Source: Aphidius gifuensis
Taxonomy: Eukaryota; Arthropoda; Insecta; Hymenoptera; Braconidae
NCBI RefSeq assembly: GCF_014905175.1
Contig: NC_057788.1
Coordinates: 14,595,404-14,659,403 of the forward strand
Direction of reading: 5' to 3'
DNA length: 64,000 bases
Both the position numbers and the translations under genes were made by a program. Below are positions 1 through 10,848 of this stretch, piece by piece. The notes under the pieces were generated by a model that had not been told where the DNA came from, ran no database searches, and saw only the letters and a list, made by a program, of their open reading frames with translations. Each line of letters opens with the position of its first letter. Within the stretch, counting starts at the first letter, position 1.

Positions 1-540
1 AAGTTATAACTAAAATAAAAATCTTCACTTAAAAAATATACGCCATTAATTAATTCAATTCAATGTAACTTTCATTATTTTTTAATAATCTATTTTTATT
101 AACATTTAAGTGGCATTATGAGAGTATAAATTATAAAAATAAATAAAAATCCAAGTGATATGTTACCCAACGTTTAATGTATGAGAAAATAATACAATAA
201 TACTATTCAAAAATATGTTCTTCTGCTAACGACATTTTTCAAACGGTTATTTTCTATATTTATATCAATTTTATCATATTATTTATTTATTTTCATCAAA
301 TTAACTTCTGATAACAATGGTGTATGATTAGTTGAAATATTAAGACCAGTAAGAAGACTTAAATTTGCCTGAGGTTTATCAATATTTGCATAAAGAATAT
401 TGTTGATAAAATTATAATAATTAAAATTAAAATTCTCATTATTGTTGATAAAATTGATTATTTGATTGTAATTAACCCGAAGAAGTTTTATAATAATCAT
501 TATGATTTAAGTTCTGTGGATAATTTGTAAAATTGTTTTA
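1..540. other. AT-rich, no clear gene
   Basis: Mostly A/T-rich sequence. A 73-codon minus-strand ORF (279-500) is rich in Asn and Ile, and its last 30 residues look less biased than the rest. I recognise no domain and see no convincing splice context, so I do not call it a gene. Confidence 0.4.
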
Positions 541-905
541 ATAATATTTTGTTGAACAAAATTTTTATTTTTCATAAATACGTTCACTGAAATTTTTGAG
601 TATTTCGATTAACATAATTGACATTTGTATCATCATGTCAAATGTAATATTAATTAATAAGAGTTGTTGTTGATGTTGTTATTGAATACTTTGTTGTATT
701 ATTCATCAATTGTATAGTATACTGCTGATAATTTTTGATGTTTGTGATATAATTTCATGGTTAATATGAAGTGTTTTCACTTGTCAATATTCAGGCAACC
801 TGAAAAATAATATTAATTACGTTATAATGAGTACTTTTTTTGTAAAAATTATTATAATAAATATCAAGATGCATATTCTTTTTTTACATAATTTTTCAAC
901 AGAGC
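541..905. repeat. 3'-flank copy, direct repeat of 4044-4345
   Basis: This stretch covers the downstream flank and the last ~14 codons of the FLYWCH/MULE/RING gene. It aligns by eye, with substitutions and small indels, to 4044-4345, which lies just upstream of the same gene's start. The shared blocks include a GTTGAACAAAA-type word, a TTCAGGCAACCT / TTCAGACGACCT block, and the end of the RING exon with its stop. The simplest reading is a former tandem gene pair of which the upstream copy now keeps only its 3' end. Confidence 0.75.
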
Positions 906-2990
906 TAACACAACTTCGGCACAAATTCTACAACGCAAATCAGCTTTATCTCGAATAACAAGCTTCCTTATTGAATTCAAACAATTGTAGCAAGTAAACC
1001 AGTGATTACATGGAACAGTAGTGTACTCGACGATTTCTTTCTTACACAATTTGCAGAGTGAGTGGTCTACTTTATGAACTAGAAAAAAATGTAATAAACT
1101 AAATCAAACATCATATTAGGCATGTTCAACGCAAAAAAATAAAATATTATAACGTTCGTCTTGTGGCAAACAAATAAAAAAATGACTCACATAAAAAAAT
1201 GTCTACGTTACTATCAGTTACTGGATGATTTAATATTTGTAATTTTTTATCGTCATTTATTTGAATAATTTTAAATCTTCCAGCTTCAGGTTGAATATCT
1301 ATATATACAAGACAAAAATAGAATATTTATTTACAAAAAAATGAAAAGATGCAGTGTGTACTAGTATCATAATATAATAAATGAATGATGAAGAAACTTA
1401 CCAACATTGTGTACTTGGGCATTCAAAAATACATCTACTTCTTCTATGCTTTGTACTAATAATGGATTTTTAAATGTTCGAAGGTAATGATTTGCCCATG
1501 AAAAAAATATTGGAATATCAAAATATCCTTCAGTGTAAAAGTGCCAAGCTCTTTCAAGAATATCCTCTTGTATTCTATAACTTTTTTTTTGTGGCTCCCT
1601 TACTGGTATAACATCATCAAGTGCTTCAATTTCAGAATATGGAACCGATACCAGTCGAACTAAATTATCTAAAAAATTAAATCATGTTACTGTCTAAATT
1701 GAAGTATTTAAAAATGTGATTACAATAAAAAATTAATTTTCGATTTTAAATTTAAATAATACTGATTTTTTTAAAAGCTCGAGTTCTTACTCCAAACAAA
1801 TACTAGATAATATTTTAATTGACTTCGATTTTTATGACTTAATAACAATGGAATTATTAAAATATAAATAAATATACTTTTATTGGATTTTTTAATATTA
1901 AACTCTTCAAATTTAAAATGACTATTGACAGTAAAAGAGATTGGATATGTGTGGACTCTATTTTGATAAAAATTTATATTTTTTGAATTATTTCGATTAA
2001 AAAAAAAAAACTTATTTGATGTCCAAATATTAATAAAATAATTTTCAAAGTAATTGGTTAGATAATTATTGATGTGGTGGCTTTTTAAATTGAATAATTT
2101 TACCAATTATAATTGTGAAGATAAAACAATGTTGTAGTATAAATAATCAACGTTGAAAAAAATAAATTCTTAAAATTGTACCTGTGAATTCCCATACAGA
2201 CGGATGGATACCAATTCTAACTTGCAGTGTTTTATGGTATGATTCAATGGGGTTTGTTGTTCTTAACTTTAAACAAAAAACAGTCAAATTTTCAGGACCA
2301 ACATTATTCAACCATTGTCTTTGCACATACTTTAAAATACCAGAAAAATATTCAATTTGCAAAAGTGTTGCGTTTGCGACCAGCCAATTAAAAGCTGGTA
2401 TCATGTCTCCAGCTGGAATTAGAGGTAAAGCTTGCAGTTTTCGGTAAAAGTTTTTGCCTTGTTGCCATTTTTTAAGGTGTTCTTTGGCTTTTTTGGTTTT
2501 TAATTTCTTTTTTTTTTTATCCAAATTCTAAAAAAAAAAACAACTCGGAAAAGATTGATTAGTAAAAAATAAAATTAGTATTATTTTTATGAAAAAAAAA
2601 ATTAAAAAATATATCATTATTATCATCCTAAATTTAATTATTAATCAAAAATATATTTACATATAAATGATGAAAAAAACAACGAATGACTCGTACACCA
2701 GGATAAGTCGTGTGAACAGCATTAATTATTGCTGTCTCAAAATCTGTATAAAATTCACGAGCAGTAACATGTGGAGTCCAAGCACGAAATTGCTGTAAAA
2801 CTTCGACATAAGCTTGCTCTGTTTTTCGATCCATTAAAGCCCATGTAACTGGTTCGTACTAAAATATAGCCAGTTTTTTTGGTGACAAATATTTTACATG
2901 AAAGGCAAAACGTTTTTAAATATTTTCCATGTTGATAAATAATAAATGTTGTATTTATAATTGAAAAATAAAATATATATTATATAATAT

Positions 2991-3034
<44 letters not shown>

Positions 3035-3954
3035 GATAATTTAATCAATGATAAAAAAATGATGAATAAAAAAACATAAATTACCGTGCCATCTATGTAA
3101 ATCATTATTGTTAAAAATTGTAATTTTTTTCCAGAAATCACTGGACAAACTTTGTACGTTGCATCAACAAGAATTCGATCAAAGTTTATTTTTTGCAAGA
3201 GCACTAAATCAGCTAAAATTGTAACACAGCCTTCATGTATTTCTCTTGACACAACAGAAAGAGTACCTCCATGATATTGAAGTAAATGGTTCCATTCAGC
3301 AGAATTTAATAGTTGTGAAAATTTTTGTAAATCAGCAGGGTTTGGAGGACATGATTTTGCTCGCCATCTATTCATGTTTCGTCTCATACGATTATAGGGA
3401 TATACTGATGCTCCAATTGGATTTCTAAATATATTTTAGTTGCATCATTATCAAAGAAAAAAAAAATATCATTATTATTGTAATTTTTATTTTCAAAAAA
3501 TTAGTATATATACTTACTTTGATGCTACCTTATCATATATTAAACGTTTTCGATCTTTAGAAGACATCGTTGAAACTTTCAAAGTCTTTTTAAAGAAATC
3601 CACAGCTTTTAAATCTTTATTACTCTTTATGTGTCGATGTGTTCCTTTGACAACAAGTTTGTCATCAGTTTTAATAGCTCGAACTTTGCAATTATATTTG
3701 AGTCGTTCTTTACACTCATAATATCTACAATTATCAATTATTTATTTTTAATATTTAAACATATATAAATTATACTTTCGACTTAATAAAAAAAAACTTA
3801 AATCATCATCACGAAAATACAAAATTTAAAATATCTATTTAACATAGTTATTTATCAATTTGTATTCATTAATTATTCAATTTCATTACCTGGCAGTATT
3901 TTTCATTGACTTATATACATAGGTAAAACCCTCATGATAAATTTTATTTTCCAT
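864..3954 (-). CDS. FLYWCH-MULE transposase-RING finger protein, 8 exons
   Basis: Eight exons join in a single open frame with GT/AG junctions: 3954-3890, 3724-3518, 3424-3085, 2858-2661, 2527-2182, 1668-1402, 1298-1191 and 1078-864. The product is 581 aa. Residues ~1-52 look like a FLYWCH zinc finger (HEGFTYVY near the start, later Cys pair and HRH). The MULE core has DATYKV (D178), TDFE (D243) and TTNPIESYH (E365), a plausible DDE set. A C-terminal RING finger uses C519, C522, C534, H536, C540, C543, C560 and C563. MULE transposases cut and paste Mutator-like DNA; RING fingers usually act as ubiquitin ligases. I infer, but cannot show, that the fusion may be a domesticated host gene. No terminal inverted repeats were seen. 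The start is the first ATG before the FLYWCH motif. Confidence 0.85.
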
Positions 3955-4043
3955 ACTGATGTGTTGTTTGTTTGTTTTTTTTTTTTTTTAATGTACAACG
4001 TAGTTGCAAGGAATTTGTTCCTTCATTGATATCTGGAATCTGG

Positions 4044-4345
4044 TTGAACAAAAATTTTATTTTTATAAATATATTTACTGGAAGTTTTTTTTACCTGGTA
4101 AATTAACTGAATAATTGCTGGTTGTATTATATCAACAGTTGTATTGTACTGTTGATAGAATATGTTTGGTGTTACTGTCTACTGACATAATTTCTTGGCT
4201 AATATGAGCTGTTATCACTGGGAAATATTCAGACGACCTAAAAAATAATCGTAAAACTATTACATTTTATTTAATACTCTTTTGTAAAAATTGTTATTAT
4301 AATTACCAAGACTGATTTTTTTTGTACGTAATTTTCCACAGAGTC
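4044..4345 (-). pseudogene. 3' tail of a second FLYWCH-MULE-RING copy
   Basis: Homologous to 541-905. At 4300-4345 the minus strand matches the terminal codons and stop region of the RING exon of the neighbouring gene. Nothing else of the second copy is recognisable upstream, where a poly(T) run begins at about 4362. It is a truncated tandem duplicate, not a functional gene. Confidence 0.65.
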
Positions 4346-4844
4346 AATTAAAGAACAAATGTGTTTTTTTTTTTTTTTTTTTTTAATTTCCAACGTATTT
4401 TACACCACTCTTTTGTTAAAAAATAATTATCAATTAATTATTTGCTAATTTGTTGTAATTTATAATTTATAATTATTTATCCACAAATAATTTTTTGCAA
4501 TAGTTTAACACATGGGTATAGGTTAGCGAATTTTCTAGATTGTTAGTTAAAAGTTTGGGATGTAAACAAGTTTTTTTTTTTTTAATAAACTCACCACTTG
4601 AGAACTAGGGCGCATTATTTCGATATTATTCCATTCGCGGTTCTTTTGTTTCTTAGTTCAGCCCATTATCGTTCGCTGTTCGTCTGTTTTTGCGTATCAT
4701 ATTGCGACGCATTATAACTGAGCTTCTCAATAATTAAAATATTTATACTCATAAAATTTTAAAATATTCGTTCATAAATTTAAACGATAATTACTTGTTG
4801 GAAATAATATTAATCATATTTAGAAAAACAATTACTTAACGAAA
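4346..4844. other. Gene-free AT-rich stretch
   Basis: Contains two poly(T) runs and a slightly GC-richer 100-bp patch near 4605-4725. No ORF, RNA motif or repeat was recognised. Confidence 0.4.
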
Positions 4845-5330
4845 ATATATGGGGCATTCTGAGTCAATTCAGCTGGTCATCTGCCTGACCCTCTCGGATT
4901 GAGTTGAAAATTTTTTTATATGTTGTTTTTGGCTTCTTATGCAGCCTGAATTTTTTCGAAAATTTTGTGACGTATTTTAGCCGGTAAAGTAGAGTGTTTT
5001 AATGTTAATTCTCTTCTTTCATAAAAAAAGCCCCAATTTAAATACATGAAATTTTTTTCATAAAATAAGGTACTCAATCCACGTGTGTTCGATTAAAAAT
5101 TAGAGTGGGCCGAGACGTTTTTATGCTTTTTTTTTTTTTTTTTCAATTTTTTTTTTTCAAAATATTTTGAAAAAAAAAAAAAAAATTAAATTTTTAAATA
5201 CAAAAAAATAAAACAAAATTAAAACATATCTTGGTAAAATTTCATTTTCGGCGTACTTTAGAACTAAAAAGTGAAAAATTTCAATTTTTGACGAAATGTT
5301 CGTGATAATGCTCTCATCATCACCCAAAAA
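4845..5330. mobile_element. Single arm of ATATATGGGGCATTC foldback element
   Basis: The left end reads ATATATGGGGCATTC and is followed by a 'GTCATCTGCCTGACC' type block. Both match, with divergence, the left arm of the complete foldback element at 29047-29940. The 'GTGGGCCGAGA' block is also shared. The opposite arm is not visible here, so this copy appears truncated; its right boundary is approximate. Confidence 0.65.
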
Positions 5331-5349
5331 AAAGTAATTATCAACTTCA

Positions 5350-6215
5350 AAAGAGTATTGACGAGCTTAAGGATGAACTGGAAAAAAATGTTGAAAAACA
5401 ACTTCGTCCAATTAATGATATTTATGAAAGTGTAATGAAGAATAATCCAAGGTAATTTATAAAATAATTTATTTAAAAAATTTAAAAAAATCTAAAGACT
5501 GTATTTTTTAAAATATAAATTTATTAATAACTTAATCAATTGTTCATAATGACAATGATAAACCATTTAATAATTTATGCATACAACAAGAAATAAATTT
5601 ATCAAAAAATATACAGCTAACTGAATTTATTACGTTTTGAATTAATTCGTAATGACAAGCTAATGGATAAGCTATTTGGACAAACAACTGAATTAAAAAA
5701 TTTTTAATATATCTATATATTTTTTAAAAACTGTTTTAATCATAATTACAAATTTAATAAACTTCTTTTCCCCACCAGATTCAATGAGCTACGTAAACAT
5801 TATCCATTAACCAAAGCATACAATACAATGTGGCGAGTTTCAAAAGAACGAGTTTTTCCTGAGGCCACAACTTATTTTGAAATGAAGACCATTGTAGACA
5901 GTGAAAATTGGGCCTCTTTAACACAACACAATCACGTGAAATTGCAACTCAATTATTGTCAAGACAACGATGGAGCACAATTATTACTATTTGGTGATCC
6001 AAAAGTTACAAAAGAAATGGCAGCAAATATAATTGTTGTTAGCCATGTCAGTCATGTACTTCCAGACATAGAAAACACATCAGAAGTCATATTTGTCCTT
6101 GCAAAAGCTCCTCGATATAATTATGTACGTATTCTTTTTGTTATTTGAAATAATTTAAATATTTATCGTACTTGTTTTTTGTTTTTTTATCCAGCTGAAC
6201 GGTTTTCTTTAAATA
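5350..6215 (+). pseudogene. MULE-type gene fragment (pre-core and altered core)
   Basis: Two exons are readable: one ending at 5451 (AAG|GTAATT donor) and one from 5779 (CCACCAG acceptor) to about 6122, in phase. The second aligns with exon 3 of the FLYWCH/MULE/RING gene: YNTM.R against YNRMRR, a shared S..W..L.Q segment, then the catalytic strand. Where the intact gene has DATYKVCP this copy has SHVSHVLP, so the first catalytic Asp is missing. A possible third exon after CCAG at ~6194 stops after a few codons. It is a truncated, probably dead relative on the opposite strand. Confidence 0.6.
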
Positions 6216-6289
6216 ATATTTTTAAATAAATAACATTGATAGATTAATATTGTTAATTTAATATATAACATAGAATATTTAACAATATA

Positions 6290-7310
6290 TATATATATCA
6301 ATGTGGCGTTATTTTAGAAAAAGTCATATCATTTATATAACTAATATGATTATAATCTAAATTAATTATTTTCAATTTATTCAGGCCACTGAAAAATTCT
6401 GGTTTTATTGTTGTTAATTCATTTTTTGCCACTGTTAAATGTCTAATGCTTGTTTCATTGAAAGCGGTCGAAGACATATTAGTAATTTTATTTTCACTTA
6501 GATCTAATTTTGTAAGTTGAATCCATCCATTGAATATTTTTTTTTCAATTGTTTTTAATTGATTAAATGATAGTTCAAGATTTGAAAGTTGAACTAGTCC
6601 AGTGAATGTATATTGTTGAAGAGTTGTTAATTTATTATTGTTGACTATCTCTTGATAAGAGTGGTGGGTGAATTTAAAGTTGAAAATGCACCTTGTCCAA
6701 TTTTTGTGATATTATTACTTGATAAATCAAGTTTTTTTTTTTTTTTTTATTATGAAATCAAGTTTATTTATTGCTGGATAAAGTTCGAAAAATGTTTGAA
6801 GATTAATGTTCATTATATTGCTATTAATTATTGTTAAATTTTCCAACAATACAAGTTTTGGTAGTGATTTTGAAAAATCTTGTCGAACTCCATTGATTTT
6901 TAATGTCAATGAACGTAGTGATTCTAATCCGGCAAATATTTCTGGTTCTAAAGATACAATTCCAGAATTAATTTTCAATGATTCCAACTTTGATAATCCA
7001 ACAAATCCATCTGGTTTTAAATACAATTGGCCGTCTGTAATATTTAAATTATTAAATGCACCTGGTTTTATTGATGATATACTTTTGTCAACAATATCAA
7101 CTTCTTGATCATCAACTCTTTCAATCCTCACCATGGTTTTTAAACTCGTACAAATTTTATAAACAGCTTGATGAAAATTACAAGTCACTTCTGGATCTTT
7201 TATTATTAAATTTTTTAACTCCACAGTGATAATTAAACTCGCAAATATTATCAAATATATACATTGAATATTAAGAATAACATATTGTTTTTTTTTTTTT
7301 TTTTTTTCAT
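6290..7310 (-). pseudogene. Leucine-rich-repeat protein, frame-broken
   Basis: Minus-strand reading gives a hydrophobic N-terminus (LIIFASLIITV), a Cys-containing cap, then at least nine LRRs with phrases such as LESLKI, LTKLDLSENKI and LKIINLDYNHI. This resembles secreted or membrane LRR proteins of insects. Two lesions break it: a 31-bp poly(T)-bearing insertion at 6724-6761 with duplicated target, and a second shift or stop near 6645-6660. The only ATG before the signal-like segment (7310-7308) is followed by a run of 20 A and is out of frame at the run length given. Start and boundaries are therefore uncertain. Confidence 0.7.
6724..6762 (-). mobile_element. Minute poly(A) retro-insertion with target duplication
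   Basis: AAATCAAG occurs at 6724-6731 and again at 6755-6762. Between the copies are 17 T and ATTATG. Read on the minus strand this is a few bases plus a poly(A) tail flanked by an 8-bp duplication, the form left by a severely 5'-truncated LINE- or SINE-type insertion. Taking one repeat copy with the tract away restores an LDLSSN repeat consensus in the LRR frame. Confidence 0.7.
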
Positions 7311-7352
7311 AAAATGAATTGACGCATAGAAGGACGTCGGAGTTAATTTGAT

Positions 7353-7463
7353 GAAACTTAGAAAAAGAAGCCCTGTGGTCTAGTGGTCAAGGCGTTTGCC
7401 CGGAAAGCAAAAGACCCAGGTTCGATTCCCGGTGGGGGAACTTCGTTATTTTTTCTAAGTTTC
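7353..7463 (+). repeat. tRNA-like sequence inside a 14-bp inverted repeat
   Basis: A tRNA-Glu-like body (GTGGTCTAGTGGTCAAGG as A box, GGTTCGATTCC as B box) lies at about 7370-7441. GAAACTTAGAAAAA at 7353 and TTTTTCTAAGTTTC at 7450 flank it as perfect inverted repeats. The acceptor stem pairs poorly and the T stem has a mismatch, so a tRNA-derived repeat is more likely than a working tRNA gene. Confidence 0.65.
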
Positions 7464-7849
7464 TGGTTTTTTTCATATATATATCACATATATGAAGAAA
7501 TATCTGAAACATAAAAATTTTATAAATATATTTATTTTGGTATGATTAGTTGTAGTGAAGTGTATTGTATTGAGAAAAATTCTACGACTATTATAATATG
7601 CAAAGAAAGGCAGAGACATAAGAAAATACTAAATACAACGAAAGAAATTGGTTGAGTTATTTTTAAAAGTTATTTTTAAAAAAAATTAAATTACATTCTA
7701 CTTAGAAAAAAAAACAAAAAAACTTATCATTTTTTTTTTTTTTTTTTGTCACCAATACTTGTTGTTGATCGTGTTTCTGTTGCTGTTGATGTCAATTTTT
7801 AATGTTGATGGCTAATTCGCTGATGTTTCCAAAATAAAATAACCTGTGG
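7464..7849. other. Gene-free AT-rich stretch
   Basis: Short TA runs, a poly(T) run at ~7733-7747 and no recognisable gene or repeat. Confidence 0.4.
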
Positions 7850-8119
7850 TATAGCCCCACTATCAGTAACTGGACGTTTTGCAACTCTTTCAATCCATTC
7901 TTGAATTTATTCAGTAATATGTGGGGAAACTAAAAAATAAAAAGTCATAAATTAATAACTAACAATGTATAAAACAAAATAAATAATTTACTTACCTTGA
8001 ACAGTTTCGCCCAAAAAATTTAAACTTTTTTTCATTTTATATAAATCAGTCAAACAAGTCCATCAACAAGTTTTATATAACTTTTGACATGGAGTTGACA
8101 ATTGATAATATTTTTTAAA
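7850..8119 (-). pseudogene. Unassigned coding relic downstream of the kinesin piece
   Basis: The minus strand reads NFLGETVQ up to a GTAAGT site (~7998), then after TTTAG reads VSPHITE, a stop and IQEWIERVAKRPVTD. It looks like two exons of a conserved protein with in-frame stops. I do not recognise the family. It follows directly on the kinesin fragment, but I cannot say whether it belongs to that gene. Confidence 0.4.
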
Positions 8120-8270
8120 TTATTTATTTTCATTTCTTTTAGCTCGATTTACATATTTAAGTGTATTGTAAGTATCCTCATAGCTTAATGATAATGAACC
8201 AATATTTGCAATCATAACAGTATGACAATTACCACCATTAATTGATAGTACAAATTTATTAATTAATGGA
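8120..8270 (-). pseudogene. Kinesin-8 motor, C-terminal piece
   Basis: The last ~50 codons of the 8120-8707 ORF read GGNCHTVMIANIG then SLSYEDTYNTLKYVNRAK, the end of a kinesin motor domain. The wording matches kinesin-8 (KIF18/Kip3) best. It is fused in frame to HEATR1-like sequence upstream, which no known gene does. With the N-terminal motor piece at 10485-10848 it brackets the HEATR1 material. The motor centre, including the P-loop, is absent. Confidence 0.75.
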
Positions 8271-9947
8271 CTTGCATGTATCCTCATTGTTTCAACAAGT
8301 TCAGCAATACAAAGTACAACTGATGCTAATAATAGTCCTTCTTTTTTTAAAAAAAATTCAGTTGTTAATTCTAAAACTGGTTTAAAATAAGCTAGATTTT
8401 CTTGTGCTGAATTTTTAGCTAATAATTTAAGTGTTATTAATGTTGTTTGTTGTATATTTTCAACTTCTTGACTTAAAATTTTTCCACGTTTTGATATTAT
8501 TTGTAAAAGTGGAATAATCAATGTTAATAATGATTGTTGATCTTCATCATTGAATTTTTCATGTTGTAATCTTGAATTTAATAATTCTAATGCTTTTTTT
8601 CTAACAGTTAAATGATCAATTAGTTTTTTTAAACTCAAAATAAATACTTGATTTGGAAGTAATTTTCTAATATTTTCCTTTTGATTCATCTTGATGTTTA
8701 TCAGCATTTTTTGATGTTGTTTGAATTAATATTATAATTTCATATGATAATTTAAGATCATTAGTTTTATCGTCACTCGTAATGGGAACACGATTTATAA
8801 AATCTATTGATGATAATAAATTACTTAAAAATTGTAATATTATATAATGTCTCAACTGTTTTGGTGTATTTTTATAAACATCAAATATATGTTTATTTTT
8901 ATGTTTTTATATTGTTTTAATATTAACTTCATCATCATCAATTTCAATTGGTAATGATTTAAAAAATTTTGCAAGTTCAACACAAACATCAATAATTTTT
9001 TGAGGTGTAAATTCTTGTGATGTTGTTAATGCAAATTCTAATTTTTGTGTTATTTTATTATCTTTATTTCGACACAATACATCAGCCTCAAATGTTTATA
9101 AATAAAATAAATTAAGATGATGATTTAGCAATTGTAATAATTTAACAAATAATGGAATTCTACGATGTTCTGGTATATCTGGTAAACTAACAACAAATAT
9201 ATTTTACATGCATGTTTTTCATCATTACTTGCATTTATAATTGGTACAATTGTTTCAATTGATTTTGATATTATATGTATGGAGTATGCATAATCTTGAC
9301 GTAATACTGAACTACCCATAAATATAAATATTGGCATAATATTATATAATGCAATTTCAATATCAGGAATTTTAAATAATTCAACAACTACAAGTAATGC
9401 ATGATGATGAGTTTGTGGATTTTGTGATGTTCTAATACATTGTGATATAAGATCAACTTGTAAATGTGCATATGGAATTGGTAAATTTTAAATAGATAAA
9501 TTATATATTGTTGATAATAATAGCCGATTTGTATATTCAAGTGGACTTTGCTCTTCAAAACTTAAACACATTCTTAATAAACCAAATAATACTGGTACTA
9601 ATAAATTTTCATTGACAATATTTTTAGCACGTTGAATCAATTCTAATATTGTTATTCCTCTTTTCCGTTGAAGTGTATTTATTAATTCTGGTCGTTTAGT
9701 CATTTCTAATAGTTTTGATCTTCTTTTAGGACGTGCACCAGTCAAGATAAACATTTATTCTAATTCTTTGTACAGTTTTATTTGCTGAAGCAACAACATT
9801 ATTTATTTCACAATCAGTTACAATATCAACAAATTTTGGCAATATTTTTTTTTCTATATTTATTGATATTTTACCAGCATTATCAAAAAATATATTATCA
9901 ATTTGTTTTATAGTTATTATTCTTGGTAATTGTTTATATGTTATCAT
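8271..9947 (-). pseudogene. HEATR1/UTP10-like pseudogene copy 2
   Basis: Minus-strand blocks at 9947-9488, 9337-9125, 9018-8870, 8855-8667 and 8707-8271 are collinear with the middle of HEATR1/UTP10, the large HEAT-repeat factor of the nucleolar small-subunit processome. Signature phrases are LLVPVLFGLLRMCL, MGSSVLRQDYAYS, VRKKALELLNSRLQ and LCIAELVETMRIHA. The blocks change frame and carry stops, and I see no introns, which suits an old processed or segmental copy. Real HEATR1 is about 2,000 aa; only part is here. The segment 8564-9018 is repeated at 9953-10475. Confidence 0.75.
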
Positions 9948-9952
9948 TAAAT

Positions 9953-10475
9953 TTTTTATGTTGTAATCTTGAATTTAATAATTCTAATGCTTTTTTTTGA
10001 ACAGTCAAATCATCATGATCAATTAATTTTTTTAAGCTCAATATAAATACTTGATTTGGAAGTAAATTATTAATAGCATCCAAAATATCATAAGGACTAT
10101 GAACAAGAACTTTCTAATACTTATCTTGACGTTTATCAGCATTTTTTGATGTTGTTTAAATAAAAATTACAATTTCAATAATTAAATTATCATATGATAA
10201 TTTAAAATCATTAGCTTCATCGTCACTCATAATGGCAACACGATTTATAAAATCAATTGATGATAATATATTACTTAAAAAATTTAATATTATATATTTA
10301 TCTCAACTGTTTTGTTGTATTTTTATAAACATCAAATATATGTTTATTTTTATGTTGTTGTATTGTTTTAATATTAATTTCATCATCATCATTTTCAATT
10401 AGTAATGATTTAAAAAATTTTGCAAGTTTAACACAAACATCAATAATTTTTTAAGATGTAAATTCTTGTGATATT
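9953..10475 (-). pseudogene. HEATR1-like pseudogene copy 1 (partial duplicate)
   Basis: Direct repeat of 8564-9018, somewhat diverged, carrying the IIDVCVKLAKFFKSL to TVRKKALELLN part of HEATR1 with stops. It sits upstream of the fuller copy, so the HEATR1 material underwent a local duplication after arriving between the two kinesin pieces, or arrived already duplicated. Confidence 0.7.
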
Positions 10476-10484
10476 GATAATTAT

Positions 10485-10848
10485 AACCATCTAATTAATC
10501 TAATATTACACCTTTCGTTGTATAAGTATTAAATACATGATCATTTATTGATTTTAATTTTTTATTTTGTTTTTTAAATGAACCACGTCCTTTTTGTTGT
10601 ATAGCACGATAGAAAAATGAATTTTCCTTTTTTTTTTTAGATCAAATATTAAAATTTTATTGTCTACAACTTTGATAGCTTGTGATTCAAGTCATATATT
10701 GAATGTACTCTTGCAATTACTTTAATACTTGTTTGTGAGTTTATTTTTCTTGAATTTGTTACTCCACTTGTACTTGTTTTTGTTGTTCCCCAGTTGATCT
10801 ACGTTTGATACGATTTTTATTTGGAGAAAATACTTTGGTAAAAAACAT
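10485..10848 (-). pseudogene. Kinesin-8 motor, N-terminal piece
   Basis: From an ATG at 10848-10846 the minus strand gives, with frame changes, a basic N-terminus, then SIKVIARVHSIYD, VVDNKILIFD, KKENSFFYRA and FKKQNKKLKSINDHVFN. This matches the beginning of kinesin-8 motors (beta-1, the FDP element and the region before the P-loop). It breaks off around 10485, where HEATR1-like sequence begins. Confidence 0.65.

Noticed and set aside
3000..3027. (TA)n as a regulatory TATA element
   Set aside because: It is an intronic TA microsatellite within the FLYWCH-MULE-RING gene, between exons 3 and 4.
7370..7441. Functional tRNA-Glu gene
   Set aside because: Acceptor stem pairing is poor and the anticodon arm does not close; the inverted-repeat frame suggests a repeat.
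7893..10475. CRISPR-like or regularly spaced direct repeats
   Set aside because: The direct repeats are long segmental copies of coding relics in a eukaryotic genome; there are no uniform spacers anywhere in the window.
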